Part shown: one piece after another, positions 10,101-18,722 of the stretch
Position numbering within the stretch: the first letter of the stretch is position 1
Layout of the letters: every line of letters starts with the position of its first letter
NCBI GenBank assembly: GCA_031761405.1
Contig: JASEVX010000017.1
Span: 12,410,043-12,474,042 of the forward strand
From: Serripes groenlandicus
Taxonomy: Eukaryota > Mollusca > Bivalvia > Cardiida > Cardiidae
DNA length: 64,000 nt
Direction of reading: 5' to 3'
Translations under genes and position numbers: made by a program
The notes under the pieces: model-generated
What the model was told of the DNA's origin: nothing
Database searches by the model: none
The model's input: only the letters and a program-made list of their open reading frames with translations

Positions 10101-13100
10101 CAATACACCAGTTAAAACATTTACCTGATCAGTTGTTTTACACTTGTCGTCTTCGAAAACATCTGGAGAAAAGCATTGAAACATATTGACAAATGTTTCA
10201 TTGATTAAAAGTTTATGTAGAAAACATAAAGAGTGACATAAGATTTTTTTTCAAAAGTCGTCTGCTGCATAGCAATGAACATCCGTCTGTATCAAGGATA
10301 TTGTAATTTTGAAAATCAAATGAATACATCATTTCATCAACAGTTAAATAACGTTGAACAAAGTGACGTTATGTTTCAATCAAACCGGTTCGGAGGAATG
10401 TATACGTCGTCTGCCAATAACCATTAAGTCTTAAAAGGGATCGGGAAGACAGATGAGAAGAAAAACTCTTTTAGAGTCACAATGCAAATACACTCGACAC
10501 ATAATTGTATTCGTGTCTGTATAAAAGTGGTTCAGTGTTAAGAATTGTAATGTACTTTAAAGTTAGGACCGGAAATGTCATTTCTTTTTAAATCTCACAC
10601 ACAGGTAAAATTGTAATGTTTGTCTACCCACTTCCTGCTGTGATTGTTTAAGCTTGAAACTTAACATTATTCAAATAAAGAATTTCTTTTAAATCTTTTA
10701 AACAAACAATGGAAGAATATGTCTCTATCCCGGTATCAATACATATCAAAAGAACTGTTATAAATGACACAAAAAGAAAAATTGTTGAAAATACAGTCAT
10801 TGCAGTATTGAAAAAGGTCATTTGAAATACCCACTCTTTCAATATAACATGAAACAGAGTAAACTGTCTGTTTAATGGTCTACAAGCGTATCAATGACCG
10901 CAATTCAGTTTGAAATATCACTCTCTCTTTTGTCATATATTAACATACTATCAATCCCGCCACACGTGCATTCCTTTGGTGACGTCTCTGCAGCAGACGA
11001 CGTTTGAAAAACATTTTGGGAAAAAGGGTTAAACATCTGAAGCGCACTTAGTTCATGGACATTACAGGGTCATTTATACGGGAAACTAGTATTTGGGAAA
11101 CTAAAAGTATGGTCCGTATAGACAGGGAAATGCTATTCAAAGGTGGTCTTTAACACAGGTTCGACTGTATATCATTGGATACAGAATATCTAAACAAAAA
11201 TGGGAAACGAAGAAATTGCTCGTTTTAAGCAATTTCTCCTTTTTCCACAACGTTTCTCAAAGCTCGTCTGTTAAATACGTGCCAAATTACGGTGATCTGT
11301 GTCAGTGGAGGGATGTAAACGTCTTCTCTAATATAAATTGTTATCTTGCGAACCACACCCATACGTCCCGGGTACATTGACTGCGTTCTTTGAGTCTGAT
11401 TTACCAGTAACATGCTGCTGACATTGGGAGCCGGACAAAAAGTCCATGTCTAATCGGTTTGACTAGGTCGGACAAACTCTCACATAATTTGGACAGAGTA
11501 GAAACATTTTGATGGTTATCTAATTATAGCCTGATCGCTAATGGGAAATAAGGTTCAAACTATGGTCATCCAATAGCGTCACTGGTATAACGACTTTCTT
11601 AAATATTCTTTCTTATATTTACTTAAAAGGAAAAACAGGTAATATAATTAATATCTCCTGAATCACAAAGTTTTCGACTCAGTGTTAAATTGATACTTAC
11701 TTTTATTATGTCAAAACATCTTCAGTAGATGTTTCAAACGCAGTTGAACGCATCGGTTGTGTAGTGGTAGAGCGTCCGCCTCGGGTGCGGTAGGTCGCTG
11801 GAGGTCGCGGGTTCTAATCCCGGTCTGGTCATACCAAATACTTTAAGAATGGTATTAATGGCTGCCCTCCTTTGCGATCAGGGTTGCGGGGGTTAGCAAT
11901 ATGTCTAAGTGGCTGGTGTTAGGATAAATGGACCAGTTGTACTGGTAACTAACACAGGAAACTGCGTATTATATTTTCACAAATTTCAACTTGGATTGCT
12001 AATAATGTTCACTCAGTAAAGAAAGGTATTACTTGAAAACATTGACATGATCCTGACTTTTGTATAGATAAAAACTTTTATTTTTATTATAACATACACT
12101 TTTATTGTGATCGCCTTTTGTCCGGCGTGCGTCGTGCGTCTTGCGTCGGCCGTCAACGTCTTCTCCTCAGTAACCAGTGGGTCAATTTATTAAGATGAAA
12201 CTTCAAATAAAACATCCTCTCAATGAGCTCACCAGAATTCTTTCAAACCTTTAGGATCCATGCAAAATTCTGATTTCCATGGCAACGAAACGAAAAAAAC
12301 TTTAAAATTCTTCTTCTCCCAAACAGGTTGGCAGATTTTCAAATAATTTTGTAGAAATGTTCCTTGGATGACCCTCTATCAGTTCCGTCAAGCCATGTTG
12401 ATTGGTCGAAAAACATGCCCGCCAGGGGGCGGGGCTATTTTGCCGTATATGGCTTGCTTGAAAACTTAAAAAATCTTCTTCTCCGAAGGTGTTTGGAAGA
12501 TTTTCAAATAAGTTTATAGAAATGTTCACCTTCACCTGAGCGATCCAGGGCCATCATGGCCCTCTTGTTTATAATAATATGTGTGATTTGTTTCGTGAAA
12601 TAAAAACATGGTGCGATAAATGGCACGCAGTTCAAATTTGATAAAGATAGATAGATAGATTGTTTATTTTTATATCGACAAGCACATAATATAAATACAC
12701 TTGTAAAGAAAACACAAATAAACTTCTTTTACATTTAAACGTAAACAGAATGTGAATGAACTATTTACAAATTCCCCAATAGAAATAGATTGAAACTCGA
12801 ATTTCAAGTAATTTGCAAGCTGGAAGAGTTCTTTTCTATTTTAGTTTTCAATACTTATTTTGCAAAACCAATGTTATCATACTCGGTCTGAAACAGTCTT
12901 TTATGATAACGATAAGTGTACATATTGTCATGATACATATTGTGGAATTAATTGAGCACGGATATCTGAATGCATTATTCGGTCCAGTGCACCAGAAAAA
13001 TAAGTAGGCACGGCATCTTGGTAATGTTCGTATTACAAAGGCTCTTAGTGTAATCCAACCCACAATTATTGGATAATTATACTAAATTCACATTAAAAAT

Positions 13101-15953
13101 GACAATGTGGTTTAAAATGTACTCCTAATTTTGTTTGTCTATTGTACAGGACTTCCGAAAAACAAATCGTTATTTTGAAACATATTAGTAAACATATTGG
13201 CCTTGGCACTCATTTATAATCGTGACGTTTTGGTTCTAAATTTAGAATTTCGAGACACTATCCAGTCCACAGTTTACGCAATGACCTCTATACGAAGCGC
13301 AAAGAGATGCGCATATTAGCCGTCCCGCGAGAAAACCAACATTGTGGACTCTGCGTAAAGTATCGACCCTGATCAGCATAAGCATGACACTTTTCGCCTC
13401 CTGTGGATGTTCGTTTCAGGAATCATTACTCTAAACATCTATCCCCCTGATACGGAATGTGTCTCTGGGTCGATATATTAAGCAGAGGCCATAATGTTGG
13501 TTTTCTCGCGGGACGACTCATATAGTTATCAATACTGCTATAACTGGTTCAAATATCAGAAAAGAATATTTTTTATTTTTTATCCTGAATTGGCTTTTCA
13601 TAATAAAAAATATGTCTTTGTTCTAGCGACGATAGATGTCTTCTATTTAAGGACAATTATGTATATATATAAATACTTTATGTATATTATGTTTCTGAAT
13701 ACACATACTAACATTATTTAAATGAGTCTATGTAAAATAAATTCATTGATAATCTTCAAAAAGTTAAGATATACTACATGTAGACTTGATAAATTAACAG
13801 ATTAATTTTATCTATTGTGTTCATTTAACAACCAAATATTGATAATACTTCCGAATGATGAATAGTCGAATATTAATGAATAAAAAATTAGAACCTTTTT
13901 ACCCATACTTATCATCTCTCCTAGAAGGTTAGGTTATAAACGAAAACACCAATCTATGTGGATTATCAAAAGCACCAACATGCTGAGTAACGTAAATCTA
14001 AGCCTTTGTGATCAACATAAATCAAAGGCTTCAAGATCAGCATATATTTAAGCCTCCGGAATCAACATAAATCTAAACCTTTTAGATCAACATAAAGTTA
14101 AGCCTCCGTTATCAACATAAATCTAAACATTCGTGATCAACGTAAAGTTAAGCCTTCGTGATCAACATAAATCTAAGCCTTCGTGATCAACATAAAGTTA
14201 AGCATCCGTTATCAACATAAAGCTAAACATTCGTGAAGCTAAACATTCGTGATCAACTTAAAGTTAAGTCTCCGGAATCAACATAAATCTAAACCTTTTA
14301 GATCAACATAAAGCTAAACATTCGTGATCAACATAAAGTTAAGCTTCCGTGATCAACGTAAATCTAAGCCTTCGTGATCAACATAAAGCTAAGCCTTTGT
14401 GATCAACATAACGCTACAGCCGTCGTGATCAACATGAAGCCAAGCCTTCGTGATCAACATAACGCCAAGCCTTCGCGACCAACATAAATCTAAGCCTTCG
14501 TGACCAACATAAAGCTAAGTCTAGGTGATCAGAAGGTCGTCGGTTCGAACCTCGTGAGATTGGGGTCAACGCATGGTACATTCACACACACTAGATGACG
14601 TATTGGTTTCAATAACTGTGACACAGACACCGAACGTTATTTTTATAAGGTGTACAGACTTGTTTCAAAATCGATGTAAAACATATCAGTTCGATTAAAC
14701 CAAAACAGTTGCACGACAAATAAGAGCAACATAGTTAAAATTCCCCACATTTTATTGTGGTTTATAATTTCATATTCATTACGCAAACAGATTAAACGAT
14801 GTTACTTGCTGATTATCGCAGTACAAAACGAATATAATTCGATCACATCCCGTAATATATGAGCCGTCCCGCAAGAAAACCAACATTATGGCCTCTGCGT
14901 AATGTATCGACCCAGATCAGCCTGCGCAGTCCGCGCATACTGATCCGGGCCGACACATTCCGTCTCAGGGGGATAGAGGTATAGATTAATGATTCCTGAA
15001 ACAGAAAATCCACAGGAGGCGAAAAGTGTCTATCCGGGTAAGCCTGCGCGGCATGCTTAGACTGGTCCGGGCCGATACTTTACGTTAAGTCCTCAATGTT
15101 TGTTTTCTCGCGCGACGGCTCATATATGATTTTCCACGCACCGTGTAGTTATTATTTGTAAACAATGGTGACAGAATGTTGACAATATCAATCATACAGT
15201 GCAAGGCGTTCTCATACGTAACCCCGCATGACATAATTGGCAACCATCGTGAGCTTTCAAGTGCATGACATTGTTCCAACTAAATATGTTTCACGTATTC
15301 TGAACTGGAATCCATAGTTATATATATTGTATTCTTACCTCGGTGGTGACTCGTTATAAAATATGAATTTAACGGCAGGAAATCAAGAGACGAGCCATTT
15401 TTATGTCATTAAAAGTACGGCTTATTGACTAAAATACTACCACGGGCACGCAAGGTTGCATTGATAGCATGACGTCGTGTGTACTTGTTCAGTTTGCTCT
15501 TCCAACCTAATCGAAAATGAATATAATTTTCTTGTTTGTTGTCCAAATGATTAAGTTGTCAGACAACATCATCTTGGGAATATGCAATGGCCTAATATTT
15601 ATAAATTTAATAAATTACTGTCTAGTTCAAAACAGAAAGTATTAATAAGTATATTAATTCAAACGAAATTATAAGAATTATCTTCTGGAAAAGGTTCCAT
15701 ACTAACACTATCTTGATTACTTGCCGACATTATGTTAAGAATTAGGTTTGGAGTAGTTGGAGTGTCTGTCTTCACATGATTGAAAATTAATTATATTTGT
15801 ACTTCATGCCATAATTTTTCATTGAAATTTGCATGTTGTTAAATGTAATGTTTGTGTGTGTTATATGATTGAAGGTCATATGAAAATAAGATATGTATAG
15901 CCATTGTTAAATTGCCTGTATGTGTCTTAGATGTTACCTTCAAAACATAAAGA

Positions 15954-15986
<33 letters not shown>

Positions 15987-17826
15987 GCAGATATATTTCG
16001 GAAGGTTATTCTATTCGCGATGACGTAAACATGCTTGTTGCTGTTCCCTCACATATTCTTGCTGTGTACCTTTTTCATTTGATATACCAAATATTATTTA
16101 TCTGACATGCTGTATAGCTATATATCTATTTACTTTTGTCTAAGCCATATTATTCTTTGTAAATGGCCATAGTAAAATTCTGTCGATACTTGCCTATAAA
16201 GGATTGAAAAAAGGATTTTTCAACGGTTAACCTAGCGGTAATACTGCTTATGCATTCAGAATTACTATAGTTTTATATTTTCTTTGCCATGAATATAAAT
16301 TTCTTCTTTTCCCCCACTACCTATGTCGGTTATGGCTATAGGGATAATTAATTAGAAAATTAACTATTTATTGATTTGTCTTTATACTCTCTAAATAAAT
16401 TGCTACATCTTTAAAGAAGTGTTTAACTATCATCATCTTGAATGTGTAACAATGTCGGTCATTACATTTATCCCTGTTGCACATTTCAGAAAATGGATGC
16501 ACGCCAGAAGAAAAACTTAACAATATGTACACATGTCGGACAGGCCGATGTGTTCACATGGACATAGTCTGTAAACACTTGAATCCCTGTGGTGACTATT
16601 CGGACTGCCGAAACGGTACAGCATCTGAGGTCCAGCCAGCAGAGAAGGGTATACACTATATACAACACGTGGTGATTGTGGTGGTTGTCGTGTTTCTGTT
16701 GTTCGCTCTCATACAAATCTGTTTGATCATCCGTAATGAACACAAGGCGTGCCATTGGAAGGATCCCAAAGTCCGAATTGAAGCAGAGATGGTAGGTCTA
16801 GTAACCCAGAGAAGTGAAGAGATCTTTCCCCCACAATATCTATAATATTACTCAACGCAATCCTGTGTTGTGGGTACTCAAAATAATCGTCTCACTGAGA
16901 CGATTATTTTGAGTACCACAACATATGGTTTGAATGTCAAATAAGGATTTTAGAACATGAAAAATGCCCAAAAAAAAGGATTTTAAAACATGTAAAATGC
17001 ACTTTATCTAGAGCTCTGGGCCGTCTACAGTATTAAATATCTGGTGGAATGTATAATATTTGTTTAGATGAGCCATGAGGACAATTAGATTAATAGATAT
17101 GATACTGACTTGGTAACGCTGTAAGATATGCACGAATCTTCATCTTGAGCAATGGCTCATGGTCTTACATTGTACATGCAAATAAGACGTTCTCTATTGC
17201 TGGTGCATCAAAGGCGAAGAACTTAGAGGTTAATCGAATCACCTGTAATCAATGTTAATACAAGTAAATGTATATATGTCTACGAAACAAAGCACATCTT
17301 GCATTTTTAGCTCATTTGTTTTCGATGAAAAAGATTCGGACTATTGTGATTCTCTTTGCGGCGTCGTCGTCGCCGTCTGCGTCTGCGTCGACGTCACAAA
17401 ACTTTTACCTTACCTCATAACTCAAAACCCGCTCAACAGTTTCAAATGGAACTTGGTACATATGTTTCTATGAACAATACGCATGTCTATACCAAGTCAC
17501 ATAACTCTGACTTTAATAATTATTGAGTTATGCCCCTTGTTTCGACTAAGAAAAAAATGGATGAGCGTTGGCGTTGCATTGCGGCGCTCTTGATGTTCAT
17601 CTGATTCTAAGAGACCATTCCTGTAAAATAGGAAGGTCGGAAAATAACCATCAGATGAAGGTTACCTGATCTCATGACGAACATAACATTACACTGGTAC
17701 CATTATGAATCGTCAACTCGACGTGTAAATATATATATATATTGTTTATTTCAGATGCCATTTGATGTCGAGGCCAATGGACGGGTTGTCAGAGACAGGA
17801 AACAGAGAGACGATGATGTCATCTAG
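6920..17826 (+). CDS. CUB-LDLa single-pass membrane protein, 3' part
   Basis: Four spliced exons: 6920-7165, 9417-9575, 16490-16791 and 17755-17826. They give 779 coding bases with no internal stop. Domain order is CUB (four cysteines), divergent LDLa module (six cysteines), one transmembrane helix and a cytoplasmic tail of about 45 residues ending DDDVI. Five N-glycosylation sequons (NGS, NIT, NLT, NRS, NGT) all precede the helix, which fits an extracellular N-terminal side. CUB domains commonly bind proteins, and LDLa modules bind ligands through a calcium cage. The order CUB-LDLa-TM is that of NETO auxiliary receptor subunits, which have two CUB domains; only one is visible here and sequence similarity beyond the domain level was not tested. 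No start codon or signal peptide was found, so the 5' end lies upstream. The introns hold MITEs, SINEs and a LINE fragment. Confidence 0.8.
7216..8094. mobile_element. Dispersed repeat E2 in intron A-B
   Basis: Bounded by short inverted ends ATGCTCCCC (7216) and GGGGAGCAT (8086-8094). It contains gggagagcata, gtccgtccgtc runs, a 15-bp minisatellite and two diverged copies of a 'cataactct...ctccctt' module. I recognise this as a common bivalve interspersed repeat but not its class. It starts only 50 bp after the donor of exon A. Confidence 0.65.
7411..7493 (+). repeat. 15-bp minisatellite, about five copies
   Basis: Units of ggtccgtcacacttt repeat with a 15-bp period inside dispersed repeat E2. 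Because 15 is a multiple of three, it stays open on both strands (repeated VTLWS or KCDGP) and produces spurious frames. Confidence 0.9.
8095..8422. other. Intron A-B, nothing recognised
   Basis: AT-rich intronic DNA without open frames or repeats I recognise. Confidence 0.5.
8423..8582. repeat. Family D dispersed repeat, copy 1
   Basis: Contains ggcaattccctgtctatag (inverse of the segment in copy 2), gtgaacaaagaccatgttc and ggtggtctttaaacacaggttggacagtcc. The order of segments differs from copies 2 and 3, so it is rearranged. Confidence 0.6.
8916..9166 (-). mobile_element. Family C MITE, copy 2 (interior inverted)
   Basis: Ends atcgagggcttagcgtgaaa and tttcaggccaagccctcga match the 6002-6251 copy. 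The interior runs the other way: the ttaccaaggttaatcacc end comes first here and last there. Central palindrome around ggtgccattgctcg / aatggcacct. Located in intron A-B. Confidence 0.85.
9215..9393 (+). repeat. Family D dispersed repeat, copy 2, next to exon B
   Basis: Shares with 11061-11172 the segments cagggtcattta, ttgggaaactaaa, ggtc.gtatagacaggga and aaggtggtcctt.gcacaggtt. It ends only about 22 bp before the splice acceptor of exon B, so the branch point is probably inside or at the edge of repeat-derived sequence. Confidence 0.7.
9417..9575 (+). CDS. Exon B: second part of CUB domain
   Basis: The acceptor has a strong pyrimidine tract (atatttttttcag, ending 9416) and the donor is agaa|gtaagt, close to consensus. 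Phase 1 at both ends, 159 bp. It completes the CUB domain: GLHESFC supplies the fourth cysteine in the usual 'lG..fC' setting, LRLTYTKNHFQLRPK is the 'l-x-i-x-F-x-S-D' strand region, and LSFNIKLATF matches the closing 'G-F-x-a-x-Y' strand. Joining to exon A makes a Gly codon across the junction. Confidence 0.75.
9576..10149. other. Intron B-C, nothing recognised
   Basis: AT-rich intron sequence after the donor at 9576. Runs of 'tcgaa'-type words near 9710-9920 look like old repeat remnants, but no family could be assigned. Confidence 0.4.
10150..10310. mobile_element. Family B relic in intron B-C
   Basis: Keeps cgtcttcgaaaacat on the left and aaaagtcgtctgctgcatag on the right. The outer ends and central hairpin are degraded. 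Confidence 0.45.
10311..10960. other. Intron B-C, nothing recognised
   Basis: AT-rich. A minus-strand hydrophobic frame near 10648-10842 has no splice context and looks like chance in AT-rich DNA. Confidence 0.4.
10961..11034 (+). mobile_element. Family B fragment
   Basis: Contains gacgtctctgcagcagacga, gtttgaaaaacatttt and then a right-end gaaaaagggttaaac. The interior is deleted, leaving the two ends joined. Confidence 0.55.
11061..11172 (+). repeat. Family D dispersed repeat, copy 3
   Basis: Segments cagggtcatttatacggg, ttgggaaactaaaagt, gtccgtatagacagggaa and ggtggtctttaacacaggtt align in order with copy 2 at 9215-9393. Confidence 0.7.
11198..11278 (+). mobile_element. Family B central fragment
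   Basis: Keeps the central palindrome (gaagaaattgctcg / gcaatttctcc) and the start of the right arm (aaagctcgtctg). The ends are missing. Confidence 0.55.
11279..11752. other. Intron B-C, nothing recognised
   Basis: No open frame or repeat family recognised. Confidence 0.4.
11753..11973 (+). mobile_element. tRNA-derived SINE
   Basis: The tRNA-like head contains gtagtggtagagcgtccgcc (A-box region) and gcgggttctaatcccgg (B box). The body has ggctgccctcctttgcgatc, gggggttagca and ggtgttaggataaatggacc. It is the same family as 4571-4812 (minus strand) and 57705. The shared 3' tail is worn away here. Confidence 0.8.
12110..12570. mobile_element. Dispersed repeat E3
   Basis: Begins with gtgatcgccttttgtccggc and 'cgtcgtgcgtc' words, has two diverged copies of a 'ttcttctcc..a..ggtttggcagattttcaaat' segment, and ends with cctgagcgatccagggccat and catggccctcttg. 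I recognise this ending from bivalve interspersed repeats but do not know the class. Boundaries approximate. Confidence 0.6.
12644..12660. repeat. Short (GATA)n tract
   Basis: About four units of gata in AT-rich intron sequence. Confidence 0.8.
12661..13312. other. Intron B-C, nothing recognised
   Basis: AT-rich. Overlapping 60-70 codon frames on both strands near 12813-13063 have no splice sites or domain signature. Confidence 0.4.
13313..13523 (-). mobile_element. Family A MITE, copy 4, internally deleted
   Basis: Both TIRs are present (cgtcccgcgagaaaaccaac at 13321; ttttctcgcgggacgactca at 13501). The element is about 60 bp shorter than copy 1: part of each inner palindrome is missing. 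Reverse orientation. Confidence 0.8.
13524..13989. other. Intron B-C, nothing recognised
   Basis: Very AT-rich, with no feature that I can support. Confidence 0.4.
13990..14528. repeat. 25-bp minisatellite, about 21 diverged copies
   Basis: Repeats of a unit like gatcaacataaagttaagcc plus ttcgt, with a 25-bp period and frequent substitutions (aaatct, aaagct, ccgtt, tttta variants). One unit is locally duplicated near 14230 (gctaaacattcgtga twice). It runs into a B-box-like cggttcgaacctcgtg at 14541-14556, a possible tRNA/SINE remnant. Confidence 0.85.
14560..14856. other. Intron B-C, nothing recognised
   Basis: AT-rich DNA between the 25-bp array and family A copy 5. No open frame of interest. 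Confidence 0.4.
14857..15126 (+). mobile_element. Family A MITE, copy 5
   Basis: Complete, forward. Left end tatatgagccgtcccgcaag; right end gttttctcgcgcgacggctc followed by atata. One base in each arm differs from copy 1, so the arms are diverging independently. ATAT lies on both sides. Confidence 0.85.
15440..15954 (+). mobile_element. LINE 3' end, broken reverse-transcriptase ORF tail
   Basis: One frame from about 15480 reads CTCSVCSSNLIENEYNF, then LVCCP, then a stop, and later WPNIYKFNKLLSSSKQK. A C-x-x-C...(I/V)ENE(Y/F)(H/N)F...C pattern followed by WPNIYKFNKLL is characteristic of the C-terminal end of molluscan non-LTR retrotransposon ORF2. Stops interrupt it, so it is dead. It is followed by an untranslated tail and the (ATT)n tract, a typical LINE 3' end. 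The 5' part with the catalytic motif is absent. It lies in intron B-C in the same orientation as the gene. Confidence 0.65.
15955..15986 (+). repeat. (ATT)n microsatellite, LINE tail
   Basis: About ten uninterrupted ATT units directly after the LINE fragment, likely grown from its 3' tail. It produces a poly-Leu frame with no coding meaning. Confidence 0.9.
15987..16489. other. Intron before exon C
   Basis: AT-rich sequence ending in the acceptor cctgttgcacatttcag at 16489. No other feature seen. Confidence 0.5.
16490..16791 (+). CDS. Exon C: LDLa module, transmembrane helix, tail
   Basis: Phase 1 acceptor at 16489 and phase 0 donor gatg|gtaggt at 16792. It starts NGCTPEEKLNNMYTC and continues GRCVHMDIVC and NPCGDYSDC, giving the six cysteines of an LDLa module. 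The canonical C-D-G is replaced by CKH and the acidic SDE box is shortened to SDC, so calcium binding may be weak. An NGT sequon and a linker follow, then about 24 hydrophobic residues with a VVIVVVVVFLLFAL core and a basic/polar start of the tail (RNEHKACHW). If the donor is not used, the frame continues 18 codons to a stop at 16843-16845, giving a different C-terminus. Confidence 0.85.
16867..16922. other. Near-perfect hairpin in intron C-D
   Basis: Arms of 22 bp at 16873-16894 and 16896-16917 pair perfectly around a one-base loop. After a one-base bulge, five more pairs extend the stem (gttgt / acaac). It lies about 75 bp after the exon C donor and 22 bp after the read-through stop. Confidence 0.9.
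16923..17305. other. Intron C-D, nothing recognised
   Basis: Two near-identical short blocks (aaggattttagaacatg and aaggattttaaaacatg) lie near 16945 and 16977; otherwise unremarkable. Confidence 0.4.
17306..17603. mobile_element. Dispersed repeat E4 in intron C-D
   Basis: Starts ttttagctcatttgttttcg and has a gcgtcgtcgtcgccgtctgc run, then caaatggaacttggtacata and ttattgagttatgcccctt. It ends gagcgttggcgttgcattgc and ggcgctcttg. This ending is one I associate with common bivalve repeats. A 73-codon frame inside is not coding. Confidence 0.6.
17755..17826 (+). CDS. Exon D: last coding exon
   Basis: Strong acceptor atattgtttatttcag ending at 17754. In phase 0 it reads MPFDVEANGRVV, RDRKQRDDDVI and a TAG stop at 17824-17826. 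Highly charged cytoplasmic tail. The final D-V-I could serve as a PDZ ligand because it ends in a hydrophobic residue, but that is inference. Confidence 0.75.
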   Translation: MPFDVEANGRVVRDRKQRDDDVI

Positions 17827-17932
17827 TACAAAGTGAAAAGTGAACCCGACTGGCTGCCTCCTCTGCATTTTATTGTATTATAGTTGTTGTTATATTACTT
17901 TTTTTAAATTTAAATGTACCTTTATCCGTCCA

Positions 17933-17938
17933 ATTAAA
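17933..17938 (+). promoter_or_regulatory. Probable poly(A) signal ATTAAA
   Basis: ATTAAA lies 107 bases after the stop codon and is followed by GT-rich tggtttatgtattgt, the usual context of a cleavage site. Alternative AATAAA hexamers occur at 18384 and 18404, which would give a longer 3' UTR that includes a SINE fragment. Confidence 0.5.
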
Positions 17939-17939
17939 C

Positions 17940-18722
17940 ATGGTTTATGTATTGTACTGACGTAACGCCAAGGGAATCATGATTGTGTTTACTCTAAGGA
18001 AGTGAAGTGAAGTGGCATTGCCAAAACACGGATTATTGTCCGATTTATGTTAGAAAAGCGTTTTACGCCGATTTTAATTGTATAACAGTCAAATAACGGC
18101 GACGTCTCACTCATGCATGGTCCCTGTGTGTCAAAACATGTACTTTGCTATGAAATGTTCCTTGTGCAAGGGTACTCCCCGCGTGTGGGGATCGAATCTA
18201 GGACGCCCGGTCCGATAGTACACTTAGAAGAGGTAGAGACGTTACCTGTGGCGATGAAAATAGAGATGTAGACTTATTTATCACTCGAATTGTCCCGTTG
18301 ATATAACGTTAAAACGTGGATGCAATGAGACTCATGTTAGCCCGATGTGGTGCAAATACCTTACGCATTTAAGTGATGTCATTAATAAAACACATTTCTT
18401 TGAAATAAATGTATTTAGTTATGAAACTACAATTGTTTGAATGTTGATGCTTTGTTCAGATTACCAAAATACATAAAGTGACGGCTCCATCCAGGTAAAT
18501 TAAAAGCCAAAAAGGGGTGCAGTGTTTAACGAGAGATACTGCGGTATGATTAATTACGATGCTTAGCTTATAAGCAGTCAATATAAGATTACTTTCACGA
18601 AAACAGAAAACTACTAAAACGATCACTATCTTAGAACTTAGAATGTTTCTAACTATAAAGTTATGCAACAAGCCTTTAAAAGGTGTCGCTTAATTTGGCT
18701 TAAAATTCAGCAACTAACCCAA
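17940..18722. other. 3' flank between gene and satellite
   Basis: No gene recognised. It contains a minus-strand SINE head at 18165-18245 and two AATAAA hexamers. The satellite starts about 0.9 kb after the stop codon. Confidence 0.5.
18165..18245 (-). mobile_element. tRNA-like SINE head fragment
   Basis: The minus strand contains tagattcgatccccacacg (B-box context), and the + strand shows gcaagggtactcc, the same segment found in the SINE at 43800-44071. The body and tail are missing. Confidence 0.4.

Noticed and set aside
10648..10842. Hydrophobic minus-strand peptide
   Set aside because: AT-rich random frames on one strand often read as hydrophobic; there are no splice sites or conservation cues.
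15085..15279. 64-codon minus-strand frame with an ATG
   Set aside because: It runs into family A copy 5, has no domain, and no compatible upstream or downstream exon was found.
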